From Arenibacter sp. 6A1 (GTDB lineage: Bacteria; Bacteroidota; Bacteroidia; Flavobacteriales; Flavobacteriaceae): a DNA stretch of 64,000 bases. The position numbers and the translations under genes were made by a program. A model generated the notes under the pieces. That model was not told where the DNA came from, ran no database searches, and saw only the letters and a program-made list of their open reading frames with translations. The DNA is taken from positions 124,001-188,000 of the forward strand of contig NZ_JAAXCQ010000003.1 of the NCBI RefSeq assembly GCF_012272855.1, written 5' to 3'. Position 1 is the stretch's first letter. Each line of letters opens with the position of its first letter. This document shows positions 26,277 to 36,132 of this stretch, one piece after another.

Positions 26277-28037
26277 ATGAAATTTTTAAGAAATTTATTA
26301 GCAGCAATTATCGGCTGCCTTATCGCTTTTGGAATCTTGTTTGTAATGTTCCTAGTTTTTGCAGCCCTCATAGGGAACTCCGAAGATTCGGTTTTGATCA
26401 AGAACAATTCGGTATTGGAAGTGCAACTGCAAAGTCCGATCAAGGATTTCGTAGGGAAGGACGACTCTAATCCTTTTGCCGGTTTGTTTAACGATACCAA
26501 AGGTTTAGATGATATTTTACATGCCTTAGAGGTCGCTAAGAACGACGATAAAATAAAGGGGATCAGTATTCGAAGCAGTATTTTGATGGCCGGACTTTCT
26601 CAAACCCAAGCGATAAGGAAGGCTTTAAAAGACTTTCGCGAGAGTGGTAAGTTTGTGTATGCCTACGCCGATTTTTATACCCAAAAAGATTATTATTTGG
26701 CCAGTGTTGCCCAAGAGGTGTACCTTAATCCGGTAGGGATGATGGATTTTAAGGGGCTTTCTACAGAAGTCTTGTTTTTTAAGGATTTACAGGAAAAGTC
26801 GGGGGTTAAAATAGAGGTTATCCGTCATGGTAAATACAAGAGTGCGGTAGAGCCTTTTTTGGCCAACGAAATGAGCGACGCCAATAGAACCCAGTTAAAG
26901 GAACTATTAGAAGGCCTATGGACTTCCATGCTTGCCGATATTGGGGACAGTAGAAATATATCCTTAGAAGATCTTAATGTCATAGCCGATACCTTGGGAA
27001 CAAGAACATCGAAGTACGCTGTCTTATCCGGATTGATAGACGGAGTGGCTTATCTTGATGAATATGAGTCCTTTATTAAGAACGAAATCGGTTTACAGGA
27101 CGATGAAGATATTAATTATGTGAGCATCACCGATTATGCTAAGGAAGCAGGTAGAAAGAAAATTAAAAGTGGGAGCGATAAAATTGCAGTAGTCTATGCC
27201 CAGGGAGAAATTATGTACGGCGAGGGAGGCCCCAATATTATGGGACAAGGAATAATTAATGAGGCTCTAAAAAAGGCTAGGGAAGACAAGAGTGTAAAAG
27301 CCATAGTATTACGGGTAAATTCACCTGGTGGTAGTGCGTTGACCTCGGATATTATCTGGCGTGAAATAGAGATTACCAAGGAAATAAAGCCGGTGGTCGT
27401 TTCTATGGGCGATGTGGCCGCTTCGGGAGGCTATTATATTGCGGCCGGGGCAGATAAGATATTTGCAGAACCTACCACTATTACGGGTTCTATAGGGGTG
27501 TTTGGAACTGTGCCAAATATGAGCCAATTGGCAAGTGATATAGGGATTAATGCAGAGCAGGTGGGAACCAACCGTAATTCGGTCGATTATTCTATTTTTG
27601 AACCTATGAAGGATTCCTTTAGAACGACCGTTCAGGAAGGGATAGAAGAAACCTACAGTGTTTTTTTAGATAGAGTGGCCGCTGGTAGAGGCATAACCAA
27701 GGTACAGGCCGACAGCTTGGCACAAGGCCGTGTTTGGAGTGGTACCGATGCGAAACGTTTGGGGCTTGTAGATGAATTAGGCGGATTGAACGATGCTATT
27801 TCCGAAGCTGCAAAAATGGTCGGAATAGAGACCTATGGCATAAAAAAGTTCCCCATATACAAGTCGGGCTTCGAAAAGTTAATGGAAGACCTTTCTGGCG
27901 CCAGTGCCAAGAGCAAGGAATCTATTATACAGCAAGAAATAGGACCGCAAGCCTACAGCATATTGCAGCAATTAAAAATGGCCACGGAACAGAAAGGAGT
28001 GCAGGCAAGAATGCCTTTTGTTTTGGATATAAAGTAA
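26277..28037 (+). CDS. sppA: Signal peptide peptidase SppA (protease IV, long form)
   Basis: 586 residues, the length of the two-domain (67-kDa) SppA. An N-terminal membrane anchor (about 8-33) is followed by tandem S49 peptidase domains. The catalytic lysine is in HGKYKSAVEPF (Lys188) and the serine in VAASGGYYIAAGAD (Ser383), the split Lys/Ser dyad of this family; TGSIGVFG follows. The enzyme degrades cleaved signal peptides in the inner membrane. The start ATG is preceded by a -7 promoter match. The next gene begins 3 bases after the stop, so they are probably co-transcribed. Confidence 0.96.
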   Translation: MKFLRNLLAAIIGCLIAFGILFVMFLVFAALIGNSEDSVLIKNNSVLEVQLQSPIKDFVGKDDSNPFAGLFNDTKGLDDILHALEVAKNDDKIKGISIRSSILMAGLSQTQAIRKALKDFRESGKFVYAYADFYTQKDYYLASVAQEVYLNPVGMMDFKGLSTEVLFFKDLQEKSGVKIEVIRHGKYKSAVEPFLANEMSDANRTQLKELLEGLWTSMLADIGDSRNISLEDLNVIADTLGTRTSKYAVLSGLIDGVAYLDEYESFIKNEIGLQDDEDINYVSITDYAKEAGRKKIKSGSDKIAVVYAQGEIMYGEGGPNIMGQGIINEALKKAREDKSVKAIVLRVNSPGGSALTSDIIWREIEITKEIKPVVVSMGDVAASGGYYIAAGADKIFAEPTTITGSIGVFGTVPNMSQLASDIGINAEQVGTNRNSVDYSIFEPMKDSFRTTVQEGIEETYSVFLDRVAAGRGITKVQADSLAQGRVWSGTDAKRLGLVDELGGLNDAISEAAKMVGIETYGIKKFPIYKSGFEKLMEDLSGASAKSKESIIQQEIGPQAYSILQQLKMATEQKGVQARMPFVLDIK

Positions 28038-28040
28038 TTT

Positions 28041-28751
28041 ATGACTGCTAAAGATAAAAAGCTTGCCTTTAAAATCTACCTCTATATAGGGGCTATGTTT
28101 ATCACTTCCCTAGTGGTTTCCAATTTAATTTTTCAAAAATTCTTTTATTGGAAACCCTTTGGTGATGTGACAGTTTTTGGAGCCTCCCTCTTTGAAGTTT
28201 CTGTGGGGATACTGCCATATCCGATTACCTTTTTAATAACCGATCTCATTTCTGAAATTTATGGTAGAAAAAAAGCTAATCAGGTAGTGACCGCAGGTAT
28301 TTTTGCTTCGTTTTTTTCCATGGGGATCGTTTTGTTGGCCAATTATGTCCCTGCCATAGAGGCTTCGCCAATAAATGACGGACTGTTTAACAAGGTGTTC
28401 GCGCTATCTCCAGTAGCTGTTTTTGCCTCTATGTTGGCCTATTTGTTTGCACAATATATAGATATAGCCATTTATCATTTTTGGAAAAAACTAACCAAAG
28501 GAAAGCACCTATGGCTGCGGAATAATTTCTCTACTTTTCTTTCGCAATTTGTAGATACTTTTACCGTTGTAGGCTTGCTCTGTGTCTTTAAGGTATTGCC
28601 TTGGGATATGTTCTTTGGCCTTGTGGTCAGTGGTTTTGTTTTTAAGATAATTATAGCATTTATAGATACTCCTTTTCTCTATTTTTTCGTACATATGTTC
28701 AGAAAACGTTTTAAGTTAGAAGTGAATCAAGAAATTGATCTGGACGTTTAG
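28041..28751 (+). CDS. VUT-family queuosine precursor transporter (YhhQ/DUF165)
   Basis: 236 residues, six or seven hydrophobic segments and the family signature LPYPITFLITDLISEIYGRKKA in TM2-TM3 (YPITFLITDLISEIYG), followed later by DTFTVVGLL and the conserved D/Q residues in the membrane. Members (YhhQ, QrtT-like) import queuine precursors such as preQ0 or preQ1 for tRNA modification. It follows sppA by 3 bases, an arrangement that suggests co-transcription rather than a shared pathway. Substrate is inferred from family. Confidence 0.9.
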   Translation: MTAKDKKLAFKIYLYIGAMFITSLVVSNLIFQKFFYWKPFGDVTVFGASLFEVSVGILPYPITFLITDLISEIYGRKKANQVVTAGIFASFFSMGIVLLANYVPAIEASPINDGLFNKVFALSPVAVFASMLAYLFAQYIDIAIYHFWKKLTKGKHLWLRNNFSTFLSQFVDTFTVVGLLCVFKVLPWDMFFGLVVSGFVFKIIIAFIDTPFLYFFVHMFRKRFKLEVNQEIDLDV

Positions 28752-28825
28752 TGATTCTTGTTTAGAACCACTTTTTATTAAATTAAGTATTTAACAGTGA
28801 CGTATTAGTTGTAAAACATAAAAAT

Positions 28826-31600
28826 ATGAAGAAGAAAATTTTAAAGATTGTCGGGGTATTAGTGGCGTGCATAGTATTGTTGTTGGCAGCTGCTCCATTT
28901 TTTCTTAAGGGCAAGATTACCGAATTGATTAAGAAAAAGGTGAACAGCAGCATAAATGCTTCCTTCGATTTTGCCGAGGCCGATCTAAGCTTGTTCCGAA
29001 GCTTTCCCAATGCTACCGTTACGCTTACGGATATTAGCTTAATCAATAAGGCTCCTTTTGAAGGAGACACTCTTTTTGCGTCCAAAAAAGCAACATTGAA
29101 AATGTCTGTAAAAGAATTGTTCAAAGAGGCGAACGAGCCAATTGGGATTACTAATTTAATACTGGAGGAAGGTAAGGTGCATATTAAGGTAGATGCCGAT
29201 GAAAATGCCAATTACGACATCACCGTAAAGCAAGAGGGCACTGTAAAAACACAAACATCGAGTTCGGTAAAAAAGAGCAATTCTAGCCTATTCTTACAAT
29301 CCTATGAAATTAAAAACTCGGTAATCACCTATGATGATGCTAGTAGTGGTATGTCGATGGTTATAGAGAAAATGAACCACCAAGGCACCGGTGACTTGTC
29401 CTTGGAGGCTTCGGAATTGGATACCCAGACCAATGCCCTAGTGTCTTTTGTGATGGATAGTACCCAATATTTAAATAGAAACCCTGTAAAGTTAAGTGCT
29501 TTGATCGGGATTGATTTAAAAGAGAACAAGTATTCCTTCCTTAAGAATGAAGCCTTGGTAAATCAATTGCCTCTGGTGTTTGATGGTTTTGTGAAATTGA
29601 ATGATGCTGATATGGAAGTGGACATCAGCTTTAAAACGCCATCATCTGATTTTAAAAATTTCTTGGCGGTGATTCCGGAAACATATTCTAAGAATATAGA
29701 AAATGTGGCAACTACAGGTAATTTTACGGTATCCGGGTACTTTAAAGGCGTGGTCGATGAGGTGCATATTCCAAAATTTGCTATAAATATCAATTCGGAC
29801 AATGCTTCTTTTAAGTATCCCGATTTGCCAAAGGCTGTTAGAAATGTTCACATCGATACTGAAATTGCGAATTCCAGTGGAATTAGTGAGGATACCTATG
29901 TAGATATCCGAAAGTTGTCCTTTATGATTGATGAGGACAAGTTTAATATGGTGGCTAAGATTTCTGATCTTATGGGCAATCCTAAGGTGAGTGCACAAAT
30001 TGATGGAAGGATGAATTTGGCACACCTGTCTCAAGCCTATCCGGTGCCTGCAGATTTAAATCTAAAAGGAATCCTGAATGCCGATATCGTGACGGCCTTC
30101 GATATGGCCTCTATAGAGAAAAAGCAGTATGAAAATACGAACACCAAAGGATCTCTGAGTGTAAAAGGATTTGAATATAAAACTGATGAAATACCAAACC
30201 TGGTAAAGATAAATACGGCTGCTGTAACCTTTAATCCCAAAACAGTGACCTTAAATGAATTGAATGGGGTAACGGGAAAAACAGATTTTAATGCTACTGG
30301 GACAATAGACAACCTTTTGGGGTTTATGTTTAATGACGAAAAGGTAGAAGGTCGTTTTAACCTAAAATCGAATGTTTTTGCAATTGACGATTTTATGGTG
30401 GCAGATGCTCCTGTAACAAAGAGCGAGAAAGCTAAAAGTTCATCGCCTGTATCAACAGGGGGGGCGAAAACGTCAAAGGAAACTTCCGACGCAAAAATAA
30501 AAATCCCTTCTTTTTTGGATTGTTCTATTAGCGCTACGGCCAATACGGTTATTTATGACAATCTTACTTTGAAAAATGTGAAAGGAGATCTCCGAATAAA
30601 GGACGAGAAGGCTACACTTTCTAATATGTCTTCTAATTTATTTGACGGAAACTTGGTCCTTAATGGTAGTGTTTCTACCAAGGGCGATGTGCCCGATTTT
30701 GATATGAGATTGGGAATGGGCAGCTTTAAAATAGCAGAAACATTCAAGGCCTTGGATATGTTTAAGGTACTAGCGCCAATAGCAGCTATTTTAAAGGGAA
30801 CTCTAAATTCTGATATTCAAATTTCCGGGAAGTTAAAGGATGATTTTACGCCTAATCTGTCTACTATTTCCGGTGATATTCTGGCAGAGTTGTTGACCAC
30901 TGAAATCGATGCAAAAAAAGCCCCTTTGCTTACCGCTTTGGACGATAAAATGAAATTTCTAGACCTAGAAAAGCTAAATTTTAAGGATTTAAAAACAGCA
31001 TTGTCCTTTGAAGATGGAGTGGTGCAAGTGACACCTTTTACTCTTAATTACAAGGACTTTGTGATCAACTTATCGGGTAGTCACACCTTTGATCAAGAAT
31101 TGAACTATGCGGCAACCATTGAAGTTCCTGCAAAATACTTAGGGAAGGATATCAATGCTATGATCGCCAAGATCAACGAATCTTCCCTAGAGGGGTTAAC
31201 CATTCCGGTAACCGCTAATTTTGCAGGGAAGTATACGAGCCCTATGGTAAGCACTGATCTCACATCGGGGATTAAAAATTTGACCGCCCAACTGGTAGAG
31301 ATAGAAAAACAAAAGTTGGTGAATAAAGGAAAAGATAAGGCCAAGGATATTATAGGAGATATCATAGCAAAAAATCAAAAGGCTACAGATTCTACTAAAA
31401 AGGACAATCAGGATAAAACAAAGGAAATTTTGGGCGGTTTACTGGGTAAACCGACCCAAAAAACGGACTCGGTGACTTCCGATACTACTAAAAATGCCAA
31501 AAAACAACAACAGGTTGATGCCGCAAAAAAAATATTGGGCGGAATTTTTGGTAAAAAGAAAGAAGCACCGGCAAAGACAGAGAAGGATTCTGTTAATTAA
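28826..31600 (+). CDS. AsmA-like envelope protein
   Basis: 924 residues with one N-terminal membrane segment (about 5-26) and a long periplasmic beta-rich part typical of the AsmA/TamB superfamily; AsmA-type phrases include NATVTLTDISLINKAPF near the N-terminus and LAPIAAILKGTLNSDIQISG in the C-terminal AsmA_2-like region. AsmA-like proteins are implicated in lipid traffic between inner and outer membranes. The last 120 residues are Lys-rich with short repeated segments ILGGLLGK and ILGGIFGK separated by charged linkers. The stop overlaps the convergent DUF2797 gene by eight bases. No tight partner gene upstream. Confidence 0.88.
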   Translation: MKKKILKIVGVLVACIVLLLAAAPFFLKGKITELIKKKVNSSINASFDFAEADLSLFRSFPNATVTLTDISLINKAPFEGDTLFASKKATLKMSVKELFKEANEPIGITNLILEEGKVHIKVDADENANYDITVKQEGTVKTQTSSSVKKSNSSLFLQSYEIKNSVITYDDASSGMSMVIEKMNHQGTGDLSLEASELDTQTNALVSFVMDSTQYLNRNPVKLSALIGIDLKENKYSFLKNEALVNQLPLVFDGFVKLNDADMEVDISFKTPSSDFKNFLAVIPETYSKNIENVATTGNFTVSGYFKGVVDEVHIPKFAININSDNASFKYPDLPKAVRNVHIDTEIANSSGISEDTYVDIRKLSFMIDEDKFNMVAKISDLMGNPKVSAQIDGRMNLAHLSQAYPVPADLNLKGILNADIVTAFDMASIEKKQYENTNTKGSLSVKGFEYKTDEIPNLVKINTAAVTFNPKTVTLNELNGVTGKTDFNATGTIDNLLGFMFNDEKVEGRFNLKSNVFAIDDFMVADAPVTKSEKAKSSSPVSTGGAKTSKETSDAKIKIPSFLDCSISATANTVIYDNLTLKNVKGDLRIKDEKATLSNMSSNLFDGNLVLNGSVSTKGDVPDFDMRLGMGSFKIAETFKALDMFKVLAPIAAILKGTLNSDIQISGKLKDDFTPNLSTISGDILAELLTTEIDAKKAPLLTALDDKMKFLDLEKLNFKDLKTALSFEDGVVQVTPFTLNYKDFVINLSGSHTFDQELNYAATIEVPAKYLGKDINAMIAKINESSLEGLTIPVTANFAGKYTSPMVSTDLTSGIKNLTAQLVEIEKQKLVNKGKDKAKDIIGDIIAKNQKATDSTKKDNQDKTKEILGGLLGKPTQKTDSVTSDTTKNAKKQQQVDAAKKILGGIFGKKKEAPAKTEKDSVN

Positions 31601-32387
31601 CAGTCAGGGAAATGACATAACCTTCGCTTCCCCGGACATTAAATACGGTATTGTCTTCGAAGATAAGGTATTGTCCTTTTATGCCTTTTAACACCCCTTG
31701 GAAAATGGGGGTCTTTTCTAGGTTTAGACTCTTAACTTTTGTAGGATACTGCAATACAGGAAACTCTAAATGGGTTTCCTGTTTGTTTTCTAGGAAATAG
31801 GGTACAGCTTCCTCGGGGATGTATTGCTTTAGTTTGTTTCTGTAGGCAACTAAATCTTCGTCGTCTGTGTTGTTGGTCAACATTTTTCGCCAATTGGTCT
31901 TATCGCCAATATGATCTTTTAGGGCCACCTCGGTAATACCGGCCAAATAACGGTTGGGGACTTCAACGATTTCTATAGCTTCGTGTGCACCTTGGTCTAT
32001 CCATCTGGTAGGTACTTGGGTTTTTCTGGTTACCCCAACCTTAATATTGCTAGAATTTGCCAAATACACAATGTGAGGTTGTAATTGAACCTTTTTTTCG
32101 TATTCCAAATCTCGGTCTTCCTTATCTAAATGGGCGGTGCTGAGTTCTGGGCGCATAATCCAATCCCCAGCAGTTGGGACTTCAAAAAAACAAGATCGGC
32201 AAAATCCCTGTCGATAAATGGGGCGGTCTTCGCTGCAATTTAAACATTGGTATTTTTCGAACTTAATAGTAAGCTCCTTATTCAGTACCTGATTCATATT
32301 TAAAAAATCCCCCTCAAAAAGTAAATAATATTGAATTGGATCCCCTATTTCTGTTTCCATTTTTCGTAAGACACCTTGGTACTGCAT
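31593..32387 (-). CDS. DUF2797 protein with GIY-YIG-like core and zinc ribbon
   Basis: 264 residues. A four-cysteine cluster CLNC ... CRSC (about 48-70) looks like a zinc ribbon. It is followed by HIVYLANSSNIKVGVTRKTQVPTRWIDQGA (core VYLANS...IKVGVT), which has the strand-turn-strand pattern and Arg of the GIY-YIG nuclease fold found in DUF2797. Nuclease activity has not been shown for this family as far as I know, so function stays open. The ATG is clear. It is convergent with the AsmA-like gene, sharing a TTAATTAA palindrome that supplies both stop codons. Confidence 0.87.
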   Translation of the reverse strand: MQYQGVLRKMETEIGDPIQYYLLFEGDFLNMNQVLNKELTIKFEKYQCLNCSEDRPIYRQGFCRSCFFEVPTAGDWIMRPELSTAHLDKEDRDLEYEKKVQLQPHIVYLANSSNIKVGVTRKTQVPTRWIDQGAHEAIEIVEVPNRYLAGITEVALKDHIGDKTNWRKMLTNNTDDEDLVAYRNKLKQYIPEEAVPYFLENKQETHLEFPVLQYPTKVKSLNLEKTPIFQGVLKGIKGQYLIFEDNTVFNVRGSEGYVISLTVN

Positions 32388-32552
32388 AAATTTATTTGTT
32401 TACTTAAATTCTATTTGAATATGAAAAGTTTTAAAGCTATTTTTAGCTTGTTAAAAGAAGTGATTGTTGGGGTATATATAATAAGTAGTACGCCCTGTCA
32501 AGAATCCCTAAACCTAAGCCCGAGCTAAAAAACGGGATAAAGATACCTAAAA

Positions 32553-34067
32553 ATGCCAATACCATTATTTAATTCAATTGCCTCTTGGTTGTTGAAAAAG
32601 CGATACCATCAAATTGAGCTTTTTTTAAAATACCCGGAAGAAGTTCAGGAAGAGGTGTTAAGACAGCTGTTGTCTATTGCTGCCGATACCGAAATAGGTA
32701 AAAAATATGGTTTTGAATCTATATCGAATTACGAAACTTTTGTTTCAAGACTGCCTATTGTCTCTTATGAAGAGGTAGAGCCCATGATAGAGCGTTCCCG
32801 TTTAGGGGAACAAAATATCTTTTGGCCAACGACCATCAAGTGGTTTGCAAAGAGTAGTGGTACTACCAATGCTAAAAGTAAATTTATTCCGGTAAGTTCG
32901 GAGGCTTTGGAAGATTGTCACTATAAATCGAGTAAGGATTTACTATGCCTGTATCTTAACAATAATGAAAACTCCCAACTGTTTACAGGCAAGAGCCTAC
33001 GGCTAGGAGGAAGTAAGGAATTGTATAGGGATAAGGGGACTGTTTTTGGGGATCTTTCGGCTATTTTAATAGATAATATGCCCTTTTGGGCAGAACTTAG
33101 TAGTACCCCCAGTAATAAGGTGTCCCTAATGGGGGAGTGGGAGTCTAAACTGCAAGCTATTATAAAAGAAAGTGTTCAGGAAAATGTGACCAGTTTGGCC
33201 GGAGTTCCTTCGTGGATGCTAGTGCTTTTAAACGATGTGATGGAAGAAACAGGAAAAGAACATCTGTTTCAGGTTTGGGAAAACTTGGAGGTGTATTTCC
33301 ATGGTGGGGTAAGCTTTAACCCTTATAAAGAACAATTTTCAAAATTGTTGCCGAAAAAAAGTTTTAACTATTACGAAATATATAACGCGTCAGAAGGTTT
33401 TTTTGCTATTCAGGATAGAAACAATGCCGATGATTTGTTGTTGATGTTGGACTATGGGATTTTTTACGAATTTATTCCGATGGATACTTATGATTCCGAA
33501 GATCAAATAACCGTCCCTCTTTGGAACGTGGAGGTAGGAAAGAACTACGCGGTAGTGATAACTACCAATGCCGGGTTATGGCGTTATAAGATAGGTGATA
33601 CGGTGCGCTTTACATCTATTAATCCTTATAGAATAAAAGTCACGGGCAGAACTAAACATCACATTAATGTTTTTGGAGAAGAGTTAATTATAGAAAATGC
33701 AGAGGAGGCTTTAAAAAGAATTTGTGAAAAAACAGGATCCGAAATAAAGGACTATACTGTTGCTCCTGTATTTATGAACGGGAGGGAGAAGGGTGCCCAC
33801 GAATGGATCATAGAATTTAGAAAGATGCCCGAAGAAATGGATTATTTTACGGAGTCCTTGGACAGTGCTTTAAAGACCTTAAATTCTGACTACGAAGCAA
33901 AACGTTACAATAACCTGACCCTGAAGTTACCGAAGGTACATATCGCTAGGGAAAACCTGTTTTACGATTGGCTAAAGTCTAAAGGAAAGCTTGGTGGACA
34001 GCATAAGATTCCACGATTGTCCAATAAAAGGGACTATATCGAAGAATTACTTCAGATGAACAAATAA
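32553..34067 (+). CDS. GH3 family acyl-acid-amido synthetase-like protein
   Basis: 504 residues covering the whole GH3 fold. ATP-binding motif FAKSSGTTNAKSKFIP (about 98-113), HGGVSFNPYKEQF, YNASEGFFAIQD and the C-terminal LWRYKIGDTVRF and VTGRTKHHINVFGEEL motifs of the ANL-type hinge are all present, so it should be active as an adenylating enzyme. Plant GH3 enzymes conjugate amino acids to auxin or jasmonate; bacterial homologues are common in Bacteroidetes but their substrates are not established. It is followed 88 bases later by a hydrolase-like gene on the same strand. Confidence 0.93.
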   Translation: MPIPLFNSIASWLLKKRYHQIELFLKYPEEVQEEVLRQLLSIAADTEIGKKYGFESISNYETFVSRLPIVSYEEVEPMIERSRLGEQNIFWPTTIKWFAKSSGTTNAKSKFIPVSSEALEDCHYKSSKDLLCLYLNNNENSQLFTGKSLRLGGSKELYRDKGTVFGDLSAILIDNMPFWAELSSTPSNKVSLMGEWESKLQAIIKESVQENVTSLAGVPSWMLVLLNDVMEETGKEHLFQVWENLEVYFHGGVSFNPYKEQFSKLLPKKSFNYYEIYNASEGFFAIQDRNNADDLLLMLDYGIFYEFIPMDTYDSEDQITVPLWNVEVGKNYAVVITTNAGLWRYKIGDTVRFTSINPYRIKVTGRTKHHINVFGEELIIENAEEALKRICEKTGSEIKDYTVAPVFMNGREKGAHEWIIEFRKMPEEMDYFTESLDSALKTLNSDYEAKRYNNLTLKLPKVHIARENLFYDWLKSKGKLGGQHKIPRLSNKRDYIEELLQMNK

Positions 34068-34155
34068 ATGCTGGTTTCTCTCTAAAAAAAGCCAAATTAG
34101 AGTAAGAAAAGTTGCCCCTTATCTTTTATTACTAACCATTAATAACAAAAGCATT

Positions 34156-34701
34156 ATGGGAAACAAACTAGTAGTATTATCGGACATGTGGGGTGCTAAA
34201 AAAGGGCTTTGGATTACTTCTTACTTGGGTTATTTACAGCAATATTATAATATCACCTATTATAACAGCCAGCAGTTGGCAAATCTTAAATTAACCATTG
34301 AAACTGCAGAAAATATAAGCAATGAATTTGAGAATGGCGGTATTGATACCGCGGTGGCCCATTTGCTTAAAAAAGAAAATGAACCGAGCCATTTTTTGGC
34401 TTTTGGAATAGGTGGGACCATAGCGTGGAAAGCGCAATTACAAGGCCTGCCCATGGAGTCTCTTTTTATAATATCATCCAATAGAATGCGGCAGGAAACA
34501 GCGCTGCCAAAAACTACTGTAAAGTTGGTATATGGTGAAAAAGACCAATATACACCCTCTCAGGAATGGGCAAAACAATTAGGGGTGAATTTGGAAGTGG
34601 TGCCTAATTTTGGCCATGAACTCTATTCTGATGAAAAAGTAATAGGAAAAGTATGCCAGGATTTATTGGCGCAACTTGTAGTAAAACAGCCCCTTGTATA
34701 A
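34156..34701 (+). CDS. Alpha/beta-hydrolase-like protein lacking the nucleophile serine
   Basis: 181 residues. The order of motifs fits a short alpha/beta hydrolase: the nucleophile elbow region reads HFLAFGIGGTIAWK, the acid KLVYGEKDQYTP (Asp130) and the histidine PNFGHELY (His154). In active relatives the elbow is G-x-S-x-G-G; here the serine position is Gly84. The protein therefore keeps Asp and His but has no obvious nucleophile, suggesting a non-catalytic or unusual role. There is no signal peptide. A strong terminator overlaps the stop codon. It could be co-transcribed with the GH3 gene, and a binding role for a GH3 product is speculation. Confidence 0.75.
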   Translation: MGNKLVVLSDMWGAKKGLWITSYLGYLQQYYNITYYNSQQLANLKLTIETAENISNEFENGGIDTAVAHLLKKENEPSHFLAFGIGGTIAWKAQLQGLPMESLFIISSNRMRQETALPKTTVKLVYGEKDQYTPSQEWAKQLGVNLEVVPNFGHELYSDEKVIGKVCQDLLAQLVVKQPLV

Positions 34702-34715
34702 GAGGCTGTTTTTTT
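34683..34715 (+). terminator. Terminator overlapping the end of the hydrolase-like gene
   Basis: AAAACAGCC / GGCTGTTTT hairpin followed by T residues; the left arm lies inside the last codons of the gene and the stop codon is in the loop. Confidence 0.85.
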
Positions 34716-34800
34716 AAAGATCTACACTACTTAATTCTCTTGTTTTATAAATAACAAGGACCCCTTGAAAGGAAGGGGGAAAAGTGTATAAAAGCATTCC

Positions 34801-36036
34801 TTAAGAAACTGCTTTTAATTTTTTAATAGTTTCAAAGGATAATTTCTCTTCAGCGTATTCCTGAGTTACCTTAAATTCTGTTTCAGAAGAACTAGGGAAT
34901 TCAAACATAGCATCGGTAAAGATGGCCTCGCATAAGGAACGAAGGCCTCTGGCACCTAATTTGTATTCTATAGCCTTGTCAACAATATAGTCCAAGGCCT
35001 GATCAGTTATAGAGAAGGTTATATCGTCCATTTTAAACAACTTCTCGTACTGTTTAATAATAGCATTTTTAGGCTGCGTTAAAATAGCTCTTAGAGTCTC
35101 CTTGTCTAAGGGGTTCATATGAGTTAAAACGGGAAGTCTACCAATGATTTCCGGGATCAAACCAAAATCTTTCAAATCCCTTGGGATGATATATTGAAGG
35201 ATGTTGCTTTCATCGACCTTATCTTCTGCCTTAGAAGCGCTATATCCTACCGCTTGCATATTAAGCCTTTTGGTGATAATACGTTCAATTCCGTCAAAAG
35301 CTCCACCGGCAATAAACAATATATTTTCGGTATTTACTTCTATAAATTTCTGATCTGGGTGTTTACGGCCTCCTTTTGGTGGAACGTTCACAACCGTACC
35401 TTCCAATAATTTAAGCAATCCTTGTTGTACCCCTTCCCCAGATACATCCCTGGTTATGGAAGGATTGTCGCTTTTTCGAGCAATTTTATCGATCTCGTCA
35501 ATAAAAACGATGCCGCGTTCGGCCTTTTCTAAATTGTAATCGGCAGCTTGTAGTAATCGGGTAAGGATGCTTTCTACATCTTCCCCAACATAACCGGCTT
35601 CTGTGAGTACAGTAGCATCAACAATCGCCAAAGGTACATTCAGCATCTTAGCAATGGTTTTGGCCATAAGGGTCTTTCCTGTCCCGGTTTGGCCCACCAT
35701 AACAATATTACTCTTCTGTATTTCTATATCGTCTTCCTTGCTCTTAGGTTGAAGCAATCGTTTGTAGTGGTTGTATACTGCTACAGACATTACTTTTTTG
35801 GTGCGGTCTTGTCCAATGATAAAGGTGTCTAAGAACTCCTTTATCTCCAAAGGTTTTTTTAACGTCAATTCCGAAGAAAGATCGTTAGTAGTAGATTGTT
35901 TGGATTCTTCGGTAACAATTCCGTGAGCTTGCTCTATACATCGATCGCATATATGCGCATCTAAACCAGCAATTAATAAATTAGTCTCTGGTTTTTTTCT
36001 GCCACAAAAAGAGCACTCTAAATTTTCTTTTGCCAT
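34801..36036 (-). CDS. clpX: ATP-dependent Clp protease ATP-binding subunit ClpX
   Basis: 411 residues, family length. N-terminal zinc-binding domain [11 protein letters not shown] ... [10 protein letters not shown], Walker [10 protein letters not shown], Walker [10 protein letters not shown], sensor region and the C-terminal D2 helices with [10 protein letters not shown] are all in place. The hexamer unfolds tagged proteins and feeds them to ClpP. The gene follows clpP on the minus strand after about 95 bases containing an imperfect hairpin, so clpX may have partly separate expression. The start ATG is clear. Confidence 0.98.
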   Translation of the reverse strand: MAKENLECSFCGRKKPETNLLIAGLDAHICDRCIEQAHGIVTEESKQSTTNDLSSELTLKKPLEIKEFLDTFIIGQDRTKKVMSVAVYNHYKRLLQPKSKEDDIEIQKSNIVMVGQTGTGKTLMAKTIAKMLNVPLAIVDATVLTEAGYVGEDVESILTRLLQAADYNLEKAERGIVFIDEIDKIARKSDNPSITRDVSGEGVQQGLLKLLEGTVVNVPPKGGRKHPDQKFIEVNTENILFIAGGAFDGIERIITKRLNMQAVGYSASKAEDKVDESNILQYIIPRDLKDFGLIPEIIGRLPVLTHMNPLDKETLRAILTQPKNAIIKQYEKLFKMDDITFSITDQALDYIVDKAIEYKLGARGLRSLCEAIFTDAMFEFPSSSETEFKVTQEYAEEKLSFETIKKLKAVS

Positions 36037-36063
36037 ATCATTTTATCACTTTCAATAATAATA

Positions 36064-36117
36064 ACGGAAAACCTCCCTTGAATTTCAAGATTCATAATAG
36101 GGAAAAGGGCTTTCCGT
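36064..36117 (-). other. Imperfect long hairpin between clpP and clpX
   Basis: Outer arms ACGGAAA / TTTCCGT plus an inner CCCTT-type pairing can fold on the clpP-clpX transcript. There is no poly-T tail, so it is not a standard terminator; it may be an attenuator, a processing site or chance. Confidence 0.35.
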
Positions 36118-36132
36118 GTGCTTTAGTCGAAA

